Source of the DNA: a virus
Virus record (IMG/VR): IMGVR_UViG_3300039203_000030
Span: 1 to 42,140 of that record
Length of the DNA stretch: 42,140 nt
Strand: one strand, 5' to 3'
A program made the position numbers and the translations under genes. This document shows positions 21,637 through 29,915 of the stretch, in pieces. The notes beneath the pieces are model-generated. The model was not told where the DNA came from. It made no database searches and saw only the letters and a program-made list of their open reading frames with translations. How positions within the stretch are numbered: the stretch's first letter is position 1; each line of letters begins with the position of its first letter.

Positions 21637-21666
21637 CGTGGGCCGCGTCTTCGGGCGCGGCCCACG
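21637..21666 (+). terminator. GC-rich TTCG hairpin between head genes
   Basis: A 13-bp stem CGTGGGCCGCGTC / GGCGCGGCCCACG (one T.G pair) with a TTCG tetraloop, no T tract. Lies between the 21224 and 21690 genes. Partial terminator or mRNA-processing/stability element within the late operon. Confidence 0.6.
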
Positions 21667-21689
21667 CCCCACACACTTAGGAGGCCCGC

Positions 21690-22142
21690 ATGGCTGGCTT
21701 GTTCGGTAACTTCGTCGTCCCTGACGCCCTCGCAGCCCCCACGGACCTCGCAGCATGGACCGGCACCACCGCCCCGGCGAACGCCGTCCCGCTGCTGCGC
21801 TCCGCCACCACCCTGGTCCTCGCCGCGACGAAGGGCGCCTACTATGCGGTAGACCCGCTCACCGGGTTGGCAACTGACCCCGTCGTCGCGAAGGTCCTCA
21901 ACGATGCCACCTGTATTCAGGCAGCGGCGTGGGCGGCCCTCGGCGTCAACCCGCTCACGGGCGGCGTGGCCGTCTCCACCGTCGTCTCGCAGAAGTCCAT
22001 CGGCTCCGCACGCCTCACCTACGCCGACGCCGCCCAAGCCGCCACCGCGAAGACCGCCGCAGTTACCGAGCTCGTGCCCGAAGCCGTGGCGAAACTCTCC
22101 CAGAACAACCTCCTGCCCACGAACGTCTGGATCTACGGCTGA
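21690..22142 (+). CDS. Head-to-tail adaptor-like protein, 150 aa
   Basis: ATG with TAGGAGG upstream. Helical protein: ANAVPLLRSATTLVLAATKGAYYAVD, VVAKVLNDATCIQAAAWAALGVNP, AATAKTAAVTELVPEAVAKLSQNNLL. The all-helical layout with 'LLRSAT-LV--AT' and 'DAT-IQAAAW' is characteristic of gp6-type connectors of actinophages. It would sit below the portal. Start/stop overlap with the next gene. Confidence 0.8.
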   Translation: MAGLFGNFVVPDALAAPTDLAAWTGTTAPANAVPLLRSATTLVLAATKGAYYAVDPLTGLATDPVVAKVLNDATCIQAAAWAALGVNPLTGGVAVSTVVSQKSIGSARLTYADAAQAATAKTAAVTELVPEAVAKLSQNNLLPTNVWIYG

Positions 22143-22486
22143 TGGTCGTCTACTCCAACCCGGCAGCGGCGACGGACCTTGGCAGCTTCTGGGTGCACAC
22201 CATCATGGTCGAAACGTTCGAAGGTGTGGGAGCCTCCGGTGACGTGTACGCGGTCCCGCAGTACGTCGCCGGGTTCCTGGAGGGCAAGAACATCACCGTC
22301 CGGGATGCGTCCGGGAACATGGTCACAGCAGGGTCCACGTTCTACACCGACAGCGCCTATGCTGACCTGTTCACCCCGGACACCCGGGTCACGATCGACG
22401 CCCGCGTGTCTTACGTCATCACCCAGAACCGCAACGACTCCGGGGGCCTCAACCTGCCGGATCACACGATGGTGCAGATCAAGTAA
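22142..22486 (+). CDS. Head closure-like protein, 114 aa
   Basis: ATG shares a base with the upstream stop. Beta-rich: FWVHTIMVETFEGVGASGDVYA, KNITVRDASGNMVTAGSTFYTD, TRVTIDARVSYVITQNRND. Size, beta content and place directly after the adaptor fit a head-closure (stopper) protein. The next ATG overlaps its stop. Confidence 0.72.
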   Translation: MVVYSNPAAATDLGSFWVHTIMVETFEGVGASGDVYAVPQYVAGFLEGKNITVRDASGNMVTAGSTFYTDSAYADLFTPDTRVTIDARVSYVITQNRNDSGGLNLPDHTMVQIK

Positions 22487-22818
22487 TGGGTGAGACGTTC
22501 AGCGTCCACCTGGACCAGATCACGGACGCCGTCATAGCCGCGATCCCCGGGGCCAGCTTCAAGGCCATGGAGCACGTCCGTGGTGTGGCGGTCGAACGCA
22601 CCCCACTGGAGTCCGGCGATCTCCGCTCCGGCGCGCACACGGACGCCACCCCTGACGGCGCCACCGTCACCTACGAAGGTCCGTACGCCCGTTACCAGGA
22701 GTACGAGATCCTGCGGCATGAGGTTGGCCAGCGCCTCTACCTGACGTCGTCCGTCCTCTCCGAAACCCCGAAGGTCATTGAGATCCTTACCGAAGAGCTG
22801 TCCAAGGCAATAGAGTAG
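22486..22818 (+). CDS. HK97 gp10-like tail completion protein, 110 aa
   Basis: ATG overlaps the upstream stop (TAATG). The sequence FKAMEHVRGVAVERTPLESGDLRSGAHTDATPDGATVTYEGPYARYQEY is the standard core of HK97 gp10/minor-capsid family proteins (helix, ERTPLESGDLR, then YA-YQE). It joins head and tail. Located between head closure and tail terminator as expected. Confidence 0.85.
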   Translation: MGETFSVHLDQITDAVIAAIPGASFKAMEHVRGVAVERTPLESGDLRSGAHTDATPDGATVTYEGPYARYQEYEILRHEVGQRLYLTSSVLSETPKVIEILTEELSKAIE

Positions 22819-22825
22819 AGGTCCC

Positions 22826-23275
22826 ATGAGTTACGTCAAGGACGTCCTGACCGGGTTGGCGCAGATGCTGTCCGACTCGGCCATTGGCGTGTACAAACCC
22901 GCCGGCACGTATCTGGCCACGGACCGGGCGATCGTGTTCGGGGTGTGGCCGCAATCCCCGGACGCGTGCATTGTCCTGAACTACACACCCATGAACCTCG
23001 GCGTCATGGTCCCGATGGAACGCGGCATCCTTGAGTGTCATATCCGGGGCAGTGCAGGGAATGTGTGGGATGCCTCGGATACGGGCGCCGCCGTCCGCGA
23101 CTTCCTCCAAGGGTTGGCCGGGCAACCGCTGGGTACGGCGAATATCGTCCAGGTGTTGCATCAGAACAGTGTCCCGCTCGTCCAGGACTCGCTGAAGCGG
23201 TTCGAGCATGTGGAGCTGTTCCTCCTCGACCTCGACACCCCCGGCACCACGGCACGGCCCAGCGCAGGCTATTAA
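22826..23275 (+). CDS. Tail terminator protein, 149 aa
   Basis: ATG with GAGGTCCC upstream. Begins YVKDVLTGLAQMLSDSAIGVYKP and has the alternating strand/helix layout RAIVFGVWPQSPDACIVLNYTP, AAVRDFLQGLAG, VEVFLLDLDTPG-type end typical of tail-terminator (minor capsid) proteins. It caps the tail tube. Last gene before the inserted lipoprotein gene. Confidence 0.8.
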   Translation: MSYVKDVLTGLAQMLSDSAIGVYKPAGTYLATDRAIVFGVWPQSPDACIVLNYTPMNLGVMVPMERGILECHIRGSAGNVWDASDTGAAVRDFLQGLAGQPLGTANIVQVLHQNSVPLVQDSLKRFEHVELFLLDLDTPGTTARPSAGY

Positions 23276-23292
23276 ATCCAGTCGCCGCACGG

Positions 23293-23298
23293 TACGAT
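23293..23298 (+). promoter_or_regulatory. -10 box of moron promoter, leaderless start
   Basis: TACGAT seven bases before the ATG of the lipoprotein gene and no Shine-Dalgarno sequence. The -35 is weak (AT-rich TATTAAA at 23270-23276 near the right distance). Together with the terminators at 23642 and 23679 this gives the gene its own transcription unit. Confidence 0.5.
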
Positions 23299-23305
23299 TC
23301 AGCCC

Positions 23306-23617
23306 ATGAAACATCTTTGGGGAATCGCCGCGCTGGTCCTGCTCACCGGATGCGCCGCAACGCCGCCGCCACCGGCCCCCACCCCGGATAACAGCATCTT
23401 CCTCACCCAGTACCGGACACGGTTCCTAGGCGGGACCGACGATGCCGGGGTGCGCATCGGCCATTACATCTGCGACGACTACCGGGCCGGCACCTCATTC
23501 CGGGATGAAGTCACTTACCTGATGTCGAAGAACGCGGCGTTCACCGCCGGGGATGTCGGGTTCCTGATCGGCGCGTCCACCTCCGCGTACTGCCCGGAGT
23601 TCAACAACCGCCACTAA
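23306..23617 (+). CDS. DUF732-like lipoprotein (moron in the structural operon), 103 aa
   Basis: Lipoprotein signal KHLWGIAALVLLTGCAA with lipobox LTGC (Cys at 16). A Pro-rich linker (TPPPPAPTP) precedes a compact domain FLTQYRTRFLGGTDDAGVRIGHYICDDYRAGTSF ... FTAGDVGFLIGASTSAYCPE, which matches the DUF732 pattern of actinobacterial secreted proteins (helical, two Cys likely disulfide-bonded). It has no assembly role obvious from sequence. Separate promoter and terminators indicate lysogenic expression, so it may alter the host envelope or exclude superinfecting phages (inference). Confidence 0.82.
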   Translation: MKHLWGIAALVLLTGCAATPPPPAPTPDNSIFLTQYRTRFLGGTDDAGVRIGHYICDDYRAGTSFRDEVTYLMSKNAAFTAGDVGFLIGASTSAYCPEFNNRH

Positions 23618-23641
23618 GGCGCACAAGACCATAACTGAATA

Positions 23642-23661
23642 GAGGCCCCTCCGGGGGCCTC
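23642..23661 (+). terminator. Hairpin after lipoprotein gene
   Basis: Eight-bp perfect stem GAGGCCCC/GGGGCCTC with TCCG loop, without a clear T tract. First of two hairpins after the moron gene. Confidence 0.6.
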
Positions 23662-23678
23662 ACCTGTTTAACCCTTCT

Positions 23679-23707
23679 AGCCTCACGGACCCGTGGGGCT
23701 TTTTTTA
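23679..23707 (+). terminator. Rho-independent terminator after lipoprotein gene
   Basis: Nine-bp stem AGCCTCACG / CGTGGGGCT (one T.G pair), four-base loop, then seven T. A strong terminator inside the late operon, just before the major tail gene, so the late transcript must read through it or restart. Confidence 0.88.
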
Positions 23708-23733
23708 TGTCCAAAGCCCCATAGGAGGCACCC

Positions 23734-24435
23734 ATGTCCACAGCTCTCGCGAGGCGCTTCAAGGTTCAAGTATCTTCCGATAACGTCACCTGGCTGAACG
23801 TAGCCGGTGTCACCGACTTCAGCCCGAACGAAAACCCAACCATCGTCGCGGCCGACGACTACGACACCAACGGGTTCGCGTCGTACGAGAAGACCATGAC
23901 CGGCGCCAAGGCTGTCGTCAAGGCCAACCGGAAGACCACGGCCGGCGTGTTCGACCCGGGCCAGGAGCTCGTCCGCACGACCCGTTACCAGTTCGGTGAC
24001 GCTGCCCGCCTGTACATCCGCTGGTACGACCGGACCGGCGTCAACGAAGCCTACTCCGGCCGCGCACTGGTCGACTGGCAGCAGTCCAAGACGGGCATCG
24101 CAGACCTTGAAGAGGTCACGATGACATTCACGATTGACGGCGTCCTCGCCGCGATCACCACCCCGTACACGGCCACCGTCGTTCCCGTCGTGGCCTCCGC
24201 TACCCCCTCGGGCGTGGCTGTGGGCGGTCAGGTGCAGATCACCGGCAACGGCTTCACGGGCACCGTCGTGACCTCCGGTGTGAAGTTCAACGCGATCAAC
24301 GCCACCAGCTGGATTGTGGTGTCCGATTCGCTGATCATCGCTGTCATGCCTACCGGCACGGCAGGTTCGGCGCCGATCATCGTGACGAACGCGGCTGGCG
24401 CGTCCGCCGCCTTCGCGTACACCCGCGGCGCCTAG
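23734..24435 (+). CDS. Major tail protein with C-terminal Ig-like (IPT/TIG) domain
   Basis: 233 residues. N-terminal tube domain (about 1-145): RRFKVQVSSDNVTWLNVAGVTDFSPNENPTIVAADDYDTNGFASYEKTMTG ... LEEVTMTFTIDGVLAAI, typical of siphovirus tube proteins. C-terminal IPT/TIG domain (about 150-233): VVASATPSGVAVGGQVQITGNGFTGTVVTSGVKFNAIN ... APIIVTNAAGASAAFAY, a surface Ig-like add-on that may bind host carbohydrate. Strong AGGAGG site upstream. Confidence 0.92.
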   Translation: MSTALARRFKVQVSSDNVTWLNVAGVTDFSPNENPTIVAADDYDTNGFASYEKTMTGAKAVVKANRKTTAGVFDPGQELVRTTRYQFGDAARLYIRWYDRTGVNEAYSGRALVDWQQSKTGIADLEEVTMTFTIDGVLAAITTPYTATVVPVVASATPSGVAVGGQVQITGNGFTGTVVTSGVKFNAINATSWIVVSDSLIIAVMPTGTAGSAPIIVTNAAGASAAFAYTRGA

Positions 24436-24443
24436 TTAGATCC

Positions 24444-24517
24444 CCCCGCACCGCCCTGACCCGGCGGTGCGGGGCCGGTTACCGGTGGCGGGCCCCTGTG
24501 AGGGTGGGCCCGCCACC
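24444..24517 (+). terminator. Two tandem perfect 12-bp hairpins after major tail gene
   Basis: CCCCGCACCGCC/GGCGGTGCGGGG (24444-24455 with 24463-24474) and GGTGGCGGGCCC/GGGCCCGCCACC (24484-24495 with 24506-24517). Neither has a good T tract. Probably attenuates transcription or protects the major tail mRNA so that downstream minor proteins are made less. Confidence 0.7.
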
Positions 24518-24556
24518 TTACTACCCACCCTCACGACTCTCACAAAGGACACCCTC

Positions 24557-25060
24557 ATGGCTTTGCGCCCCCTCGAAGACATTATCGGCCCGCTCATTGT
24601 CCCGGTCCGCGGCAAGGAATACACCCTGCCCGCCGTGACGCTCTCGGACGGGCTGAAGATCCACGCGTCCCGCAACAAGGGCGAGCTCCTACTCTCCAGT
24701 GACCTGTACCGGATCATCCTCGGCGACGTGCACACGGACATGCTCAAGGACAACGTCCCCGGCGACGTCATCGACCGGGTGTTCCTCACCGCCTACACCG
24801 ACTTCACGTCCGGCCGTGACAGTGCGGAAGAGGTGTGGGAGAACGGCCTCCCAAAAGCACTCCGGGACGCAGCGAAGGAGGTCCTGAAGACCCTACCGGG
24901 CGGGGCCTCTACGACGAAGCCACCGGCCTCTGGGAATGGTACGACCGCCCCGAAGGCCAGGGCGACGCGGTCACGTGGGAGCAAATCCTCACCCACTTCC
25001 CCCTCATCATCGCCGACCTCGCCAGTGAGTACGGGGTCAGGGTCCACAAAGAGTCCCTGA
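24557..25060 (+). CDS. Tail assembly chaperone, short form (gpG-like)
   Basis: 167 residues; ATG with AAAGGA upstream. N-terminal domain RPLEDIIGPLIVPVRGKEYTLPAVTLSDGLKIHASRN ... DRVFLTAYTDFTSGRDSAEEVWENG is typical of actinophage gpG-like chaperones; the C-terminal 50 residues are Ser/Thr/Pro/Lys-rich and disordered. It binds the tape measure protein before tail tube assembly. A -1 frameshift at CCCAAAA (24850-24856) yields the longer gpGT-like form. Confidence 0.88.
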   Translation: MALRPLEDIIGPLIVPVRGKEYTLPAVTLSDGLKIHASRNKGELLLSSDLYRIILGDVHTDMLKDNVPGDVIDRVFLTAYTDFTSGRDSAEEVWENGLPKALRDAAKEVLKTLPGGASTTKPPASGNGTTAPKARATRSRGSKSSPTSPSSSPTSPVSTGSGSTKSP

Positions 25061-25155
25061 TGTGGGCGGAGTTCCGCGACCTTGTCCACGGGCTCCTCCA
25101 AACCGAGTCCCGGCTGTGGCACGCCACCCAACCAGTGAAAGAACAGGGAGCGTAA
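24557..25155 (+). CDS. Tail assembly chaperone, frameshifted long form (gpGT-like)
   Basis: Predicted join of 24557-24856 and 24856-25155 through a -1 slip on C CCA AAA; 199 residues. The -1 frame supplies GRGLYDEATGLWEWYDRPEGQ, then WEQILTHFPLIIADLASEYGVRV and FRDLVHGLLQTESRLW, which are the characteristic second-part motifs of the T-like chaperone and lack an obvious independent start with RBS. Stop is three bases before the tape measure ATG. Confidence 0.85.
24850..24856 (+). other. Programmed -1 ribosomal frameshift site
   Basis: Heptamer C CCA AAA fits X XXY YYZ in the zero frame of the short chaperone (codons CCA at 24851, AAA at 24854). Slipping one base back lets both tRNAs re-pair (CCC, AAA). 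The long form would continue with the codon starting at 24856. Confidence 0.8.
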
Positions 25156-25158
25156 ACC

Positions 25159-27885
25159 ATGGCAGACGGGCCCACAACCACCGGCAGCATCGACGCGAAA
25201 CTCACGATCGACAAATCAGCGTGGGACAGGTCCGTCGCCGAGGCTAAGGCTGAGGCCCGGGAACTCGGGGCGCTCTCCCCTGAGGTCAAGATCGGTGTCG
25301 ACGTCGGGCCGGCGCTGGCGAAGATGGCCGAAGTTGAGGCGGTCGAACGGCAACTTGAGGCCACGAACGTCCGCCTCGCCGCGACGGAGAAGATTGTTGA
25401 CCGGGAACAGGTCCAGTCCACCAGTTCAGCCATGCGGCTCGCGACGGTCGAGAAGCTCCTCGGTGAGGCGCACAAGGAAACCGCCGCCAAGGCAGCGGAG
25501 CAGGCCGTAGCGGAGCAGGCCAACACGCAGGCCACCGATAAGGGCGTGGCAGCCTCCGACCGGGCAGGCGCCGCGAACAACCGGCGCGTGTCCGGGCTGC
25601 AGGTCCTCATCGGCCTCGCCCCGGCGATTCTTGCCGCCGCGGCCCCCATCGCGGCCGGCGCTGTCGGCCTGGGTGTTGCGTTCGGCGTCATGGGTGTCTC
25701 CGGCGTCCTTGCCATCAAGGGCATCAAGGATGAGATGGCCGCCGGCAGCACTGCCGGCAACGAATACGCTGCCGGGCTGGGTGTCCTGAAGGGCAGCCTG
25801 GACCAACTCTCCGCGACGTCGGCTAACGCCATGCTCGGCTCGTTCAATGGCGTGGTCGGGGACATCAATTCCCGGATGCCGTTCCTGAACCAGCTTGTGG
25901 GTGAGGGCGCGGGCCTGCTGGGCCAGATGGGTGGCACAGCCCTGTCCGGGGTCCTGAACGGGTTGCAGCAGATGAACCCGCTGATCCAGCAGGGAGGCGT
26001 CGAGCTCGGCAAGTTCGTGACCTGGCTTTTCAGCTTCACCAACACGAACGGCTTCAGCGAGTTCCTGGCCTACGCCGGGGCGAACCTGCCCGCCGTCATG
26101 ACCCTCATCGAGTCCTTGGTGACGACGGCCGGGCATCTCCTCGCCGCGTTCGCCCCTCTGGGACCTGTGGTGATCGGTGTCCTCACGGCCATCTCTGACA
26201 CGCTCTCGGCCCTGCCGCTGCCGGTCTTGGCCGGGCTCGTCACCACCGCAACCCTCATCGGCCCCGCCATGACCATTGCCGGGGCAGGCATGAGAATCGC
26301 CGGGGACGAGGCGGCACTGTTCGGGATGAAAGCCAACCTTGCCGTCCCCGTGGTCGGCATCCTGCTGGCCGCCCTGTCCGGGCTGGGCATTATGGCGATC
26401 ACCGCCGCGCAGGGCACAGACCACGGCAGCGCGTCCATGCAGAACTACACCCAAGCACTCCGGGACGACACGAACGCCATTGGTGAGCATGTCCGTGCCC
26501 AGGCCGCCAAGGCCCTGGCTGATTCTGGGGCTGTCTCCGCCGCCAGAACCCTTGGTGTGTCAATTGATGACGTGACAGCAGCGGCGACAGGAAACGCGGA
26601 CGCGCTCGCCCGCGTTAATTCCGTCACGCATGACGCTATCAATGCCTCCCAAGGGGCCGTGGCCGGTCATCAGATCGCAACGGAAGCCCAGGTCAAGAAT
26701 GGGGCGGCGGCTAAGGTCCTCGCCGCCGCTGTGGATGGCACAAACGGTGCGATCGCGGACGGTATCCAGAAAAACAAGGACTACGCCGAAATACTCGCGG
26801 CGACCAAAGCCTCCACTGAGGCGAACACGGGCGCCGCACAGCTCAACGCCAACACCTACGGCACCAGCGTGTCCATGTACCAGCAGGCCGTTACTGCGCA
26901 GGACAAGGCCAAGCAGTCCACCGACGCGCAGACCCTTGCGATGCAGTTGCAGGGCGACGCCGCGGGCCTGTTGAAGCAGGCATTCGACGCGCTCAACGGC
27001 AAGTCGCTCTCCCTCGAGCAGGCGCAGACCCGGGCAGCCGGCGCGACCAACTCGGTAACGCAGGCATTCCAGCAGAACGGGCTGGCCATCGACGGCGGCA
27101 CGGCCGCAGCCGTAGCGAACCAGACCGCGCTGCAGAACAAAGCCCAAGCTGACCAGGCCGCCGCCGAAGCGGTAGCCAAGGCGACCGGAAAAACCGAAGA
27201 CGGCACCAAAGCATACGGGGAGTCAAAGACCGCACTGGAGAACTCCATGCGGTCCCAGGGTCTCCTGACCGATTCGGTACAGGGCTACATCGACAAGCTG
27301 TACGACGTGAACAACTTCAAGCCGAAGCCGGTCACGCTCGACGTGAACACTGCCGATGCTGAGTTGAAAGTCGCAGGGTTCCAGCGCGCCGTTGATTCCC
27401 TGACGGGTAAAACGGTGCTGATTTACGCGCAGGCGAACATCGACGCGGCCATGGCCGCACTGGATACTCTCCACGCGAACTCCATGGTCGCCGCCAACGC
27501 CTACGCAACCGGCGCCGCTTATTCCACCAAGGCTGCCGGTGGGATGGTTGCGGAGCTTCACGCGGACGGCGGCATGGCGGGTGCCAGTTATCTTGCCCGC
27601 GGCGGCTTCCCCGGCGGACCCGTCGGCACGGACACGGTCCCGACCTGGCTAACACCCGGGGAAGTGGTCATGAAACGGGCGTCGGTCCAGTCCATCGGCG
27701 CCGGGACCCTGTTGGAGGCAAACCGCACCGGCCAGCTACCCACACAAGGGCAGCAGACACAAGGCGGAGGCGCTTCCAACATCACGGTATACATCGGGAA
27801 TGAAGCAATCGATTCACACATGGTGCGCATCGTCCAAGAAGGCATCGACGGCGTGGCCCGCCAGATCGGAGGGATGCGCCGATGA
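25159..27885 (+). CDS. Tape measure protein
   Basis: 908 residues, the largest protein in the window. Helical, Ala/Gln-rich N-terminal coiled coil (about 10-140), hydrophobic segments near 150-195 (LIGLAPAILAAAAPIAAGAVGLGVAFGVMG) and 325-415, a long Ala/Gln/Asn-rich helical part and a C-terminal end with GGFPGGPVGTDTVPTWLTPGEVVMKRAS, the usual close of actinophage tape measures. It sets tail length and forms a membrane channel. Follows the chaperones as expected; ends with an ATGA overlap. Confidence 0.95.
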   Translation: MADGPTTTGSIDAKLTIDKSAWDRSVAEAKAEARELGALSPEVKIGVDVGPALAKMAEVEAVERQLEATNVRLAATEKIVDREQVQSTSSAMRLATVEKLLGEAHKETAAKAAEQAVAEQANTQATDKGVAASDRAGAANNRRVSGLQVLIGLAPAILAAAAPIAAGAVGLGVAFGVMGVSGVLAIKGIKDEMAAGSTAGNEYAAGLGVLKGSLDQLSATSANAMLGSFNGVVGDINSRMPFLNQLVGEGAGLLGQMGGTALSGVLNGLQQMNPLIQQGGVELGKFVTWLFSFTNTNGFSEFLAYAGANLPAVMTLIESLVTTAGHLLAAFAPLGPVVIGVLTAISDTLSALPLPVLAGLVTTATLIGPAMTIAGAGMRIAGDEAALFGMKANLAVPVVGILLAALSGLGIMAITAAQGTDHGSASMQNYTQALRDDTNAIGEHVRAQAAKALADSGAVSAARTLGVSIDDVTAAATGNADALARVNSVTHDAINASQGAVAGHQIATEAQVKNGAAAKVLAAAVDGTNGAIADGIQKNKDYAEILAATKASTEANTGAAQLNANTYGTSVSMYQQAVTAQDKAKQSTDAQTLAMQLQGDAAGLLKQAFDALNGKSLSLEQAQTRAAGATNSVTQAFQQNGLAIDGGTAAAVANQTALQNKAQADQAAAEAVAKATGKTEDGTKAYGESKTALENSMRSQGLLTDSVQGYIDKLYDVNNFKPKPVTLDVNTADAELKVAGFQRAVDSLTGKTVLIYAQANIDAAMAALDTLHANSMVAANAYATGAAYSTKAAGGMVAELHADGGMAGASYLARGGFPGGPVGTDTVPTWLTPGEVVMKRASVQSIGAGTLLEANRTGQLPTQGQQTQGGGASNITVYIGNEAIDSHMVRIVQEGIDGVARQIGGMRR

Positions 27886-28745
27886 CTGTTGTCTACTCCA
27901 CGTCCGGGCCGTACGTCCTGGAACTGGAGACCATCGACGAAACCGCCACCCGCGGCGGGGCCGTCCGGGTCACGGTCTCCGGGGTCACCACGACCACGAC
28001 GTTCAGCCTGACCCGGTTGTGTGAAGGCAAAACGATCACGGTTCCGGGGTGGCGGGCTAAACAGTTCATCGACACGGTCGTGGATACGGACTGGTGCGCC
28101 CCCACCAACCGGCCCACCACGTACACGCTGCTTGTGGGCGGCGTCGTGGTCGCTGCGGCGACGATCACCCTAGCGAGTGTGTACGGGTGGCTGCAGGACC
28201 CGCTGCAGCCGGACAAGTGCCTCAGGTTCGCCCTCACCCGGGACAGCCTCGGCACGGCCGTGCTGGATGCGGGGTCGCTGAAGCAGTTCACCCACCGGGC
28301 GAACTCGGGCACCATCCAGATCCTCGGTTCCCCGGAACCGGTCGCGTTCGGCGGGCAACGGCAAGCCCAGTCCGGGGTCAACCACCGGCTCCGGACGTTC
28401 ACCGACGCCGACTCCGCCACGGTGCTGGCCATCATCAAGGGCACCCCGATCCTCCTGATCCGGTCCCTTCCCAAAATGGTGGGCATCCCGGCTTTGGCGT
28501 ACCTGAACGGCGACGTCGGGCAAACCCCGTTCACCACCCACCTGCCCGGCGGCCACCAGCAGTACTGGACCATCACCGGGGACCTGATCGCCGCCGTCCT
28601 CCAGGCCGCCGTGACCGGGTCCGTCACCTACGACCAGGTCCAGCAGTTGTTGGCCGGGTACACGTACGACCAGGTGCAGACCCGGGCTGCGGCGACCACT
28701 TATCTGGACTGGCAGAAAAACCCGCTCATTTTCAGCACACTCTAG
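27882..28745 (+). CDS. Minor tail / distal-tail-like protein, 287 aa
   Basis: ATG overlaps the tape measure stop. Beta-rich N-terminal part (YVLELETIDETATRGGAVRVTVSG ... TYTLLVGGVVVAAATITL), then QPDKCLRFALTRDSL and a region GTIQILGSPEPVAFGGQRQAQSGVNHRLRTFTD resembling beta-galectin-like domains of distal tail proteins. The place right after the tape measure is that of Dit-type proteins. Contains a direct repeat TYDQVQQLLAG / TYDQVQTRAAA. Confidence 0.8.
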   Translation: MTVVYSTSGPYVLELETIDETATRGGAVRVTVSGVTTTTTFSLTRLCEGKTITVPGWRAKQFIDTVVDTDWCAPTNRPTTYTLLVGGVVVAAATITLASVYGWLQDPLQPDKCLRFALTRDSLGTAVLDAGSLKQFTHRANSGTIQILGSPEPVAFGGQRQAQSGVNHRLRTFTDADSATVLAIIKGTPILLIRSLPKMVGIPALAYLNGDVGQTPFTTHLPGGHQQYWTITGDLIAAVLQAAVTGSVTYDQVQQLLAGYTYDQVQTRAAATTYLDWQKNPLIFSTL

Positions 28746-28754
28746 GAGCCCTTT

Positions 28755-29915
28755 GTGAGAGCACTATCTGCGGGGATGCTTGACGCCATCGGGGGGTCTG
28801 TTCCGGACGCACGGCTGACCGTGGCCGCATGGTATGACGGGACGCTGCGGGAGCCTTCCTTGCCCGTCTCGAACTGGTCCATCGTCTGGGACGGCGCGGA
28901 GTCCACCCTCGTGCAGGGCAAAGCCTCCATCACCGTCACGGACCCTACCGGCAGGCTCGCCCCGTGGGGGTTTGACGAGCCGCTGTCCGCTGCCGGTTCG
29001 AGGTTGCTGCTGACGTTCCGCTGCGGGGTTGAAGCCGTGGACCTGGCCTGGTTGACCGTCTCGCAGAACCAGCCGACAGAGCAGTGGCGGATCGTCGGGC
29101 CGGCGTTGCAGTGGGTGTCCGGGGGTGCGTCGATCCCCGTCCAAGCCGATGACCTGACCTTACTGGTCCAGGACGCCCCGTTCATCGCCCCCGAAGCGCC
29201 ACCCGCGGGGGCTACCGTCATCTCGGAGATCCGGCGCCTCATGGTCGGGCTCTGCCCCGTCACCATCAACACGGCCGTGGTGGACACCCCCGTCCCCGCA
29301 TCGATTGTGTACAAGGATGACCGGCTAGCCGCCATCCAGGACCTTGCCCGCGTGGTGGGTGCCCGCTACCGGATGACCGGGAACGGCTCCGTCGAGATCT
29401 ACCCGCTGACCAAAACGGCGCCGGTCTGGACGATACAGGGCGGTGACGGCGGAGCGCTGGTGTCCCTGAACCGGGAGCAGGCCCGGACCGACCTCATCAA
29501 CGGCGTCGTCTCCACCTCCAACGACCCTTCCCTGGAGATCCGGGCGCTCGCCACGGTCCCGACCGGGCCGTTGCGGTGGGACGGTCCGTTCGGACGGAAG
29601 ATCACCCGGCATAACGCCATCGCGACCACCCAGGCAGGGGTGCAGGCCGACGCTGACACGTACCTGGCGAACACGGCGACACTCAAAACCGTGTCCCTGA
29701 CGGTGCTGTGCAAACCTCACCCGGGGATCCAGATCGGGGACTGGGTCCGTGTGGCTCAGCCGACGATCAACGGCAAGGCGTTCCCGCTGGACGGGATCGT
29801 CACGAACGTCCAGTTGAAGGGTTCCGCGTCCGGTGTTGAGCCGATGCAGATCACTGTGCAGTGTGCACTGGCTGATGTGCAGGCGGTTGGCCTGTCAGTC
29901 AGGGGCGTGGCGTGA
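28755..29915 (+). CDS. Minor tail protein, DUF5047-like (baseplate hub)
   Basis: 386 residues from GTG 28755 with TAGGAG upstream. N-terminal MRALSAGMLDAIGGSVPDARLTVAAWYDG and WSIVWDGAESTLVQGKASITVTDPTGRLAPWG are typical of actinophage DUF5047 proteins; the middle has hub-like domains (IVYKDDRLAAIQDLARVVGARYRMTGNGSVEIYP), and the end carries PGIQIGDWVRVAQPTINGKAFPLDGIVTNVQL. It probably forms the tail tip hub with the Dit-like protein. Four-base overlap with the next gene. Confidence 0.85.
   Translation: MRALSAGMLDAIGGSVPDARLTVAAWYDGTLREPSLPVSNWSIVWDGAESTLVQGKASITVTDPTGRLAPWGFDEPLSAAGSRLLLTFRCGVEAVDLAWLTVSQNQPTEQWRIVGPALQWVSGGASIPVQADDLTLLVQDAPFIAPEAPPAGATVISEIRRLMVGLCPVTINTAVVDTPVPASIVYKDDRLAAIQDLARVVGARYRMTGNGSVEIYPLTKTAPVWTIQGGDGGALVSLNREQARTDLINGVVSTSNDPSLEIRALATVPTGPLRWDGPFGRKITRHNAIATTQAGVQADADTYLANTATLKTVSLTVLCKPHPGIQIGDWVRVAQPTINGKAFPLDGIVTNVQLKGSASGVEPMQITVQCALADVQAVGLSVRGVA

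Noticed and set aside
24898-24907. CGGGGCC near 24901 as the chaperone frameshift site
   Set aside because: Re-pairing after a -1 slip would be poor; CCCAAAA at 24850 is a canonical heptamer in the right frame.
24909-26045. 378-residue minus-strand frame opposite the tape measure start
   Set aside because: Ser/Ala/Arg-rich antisense shadow; no support.
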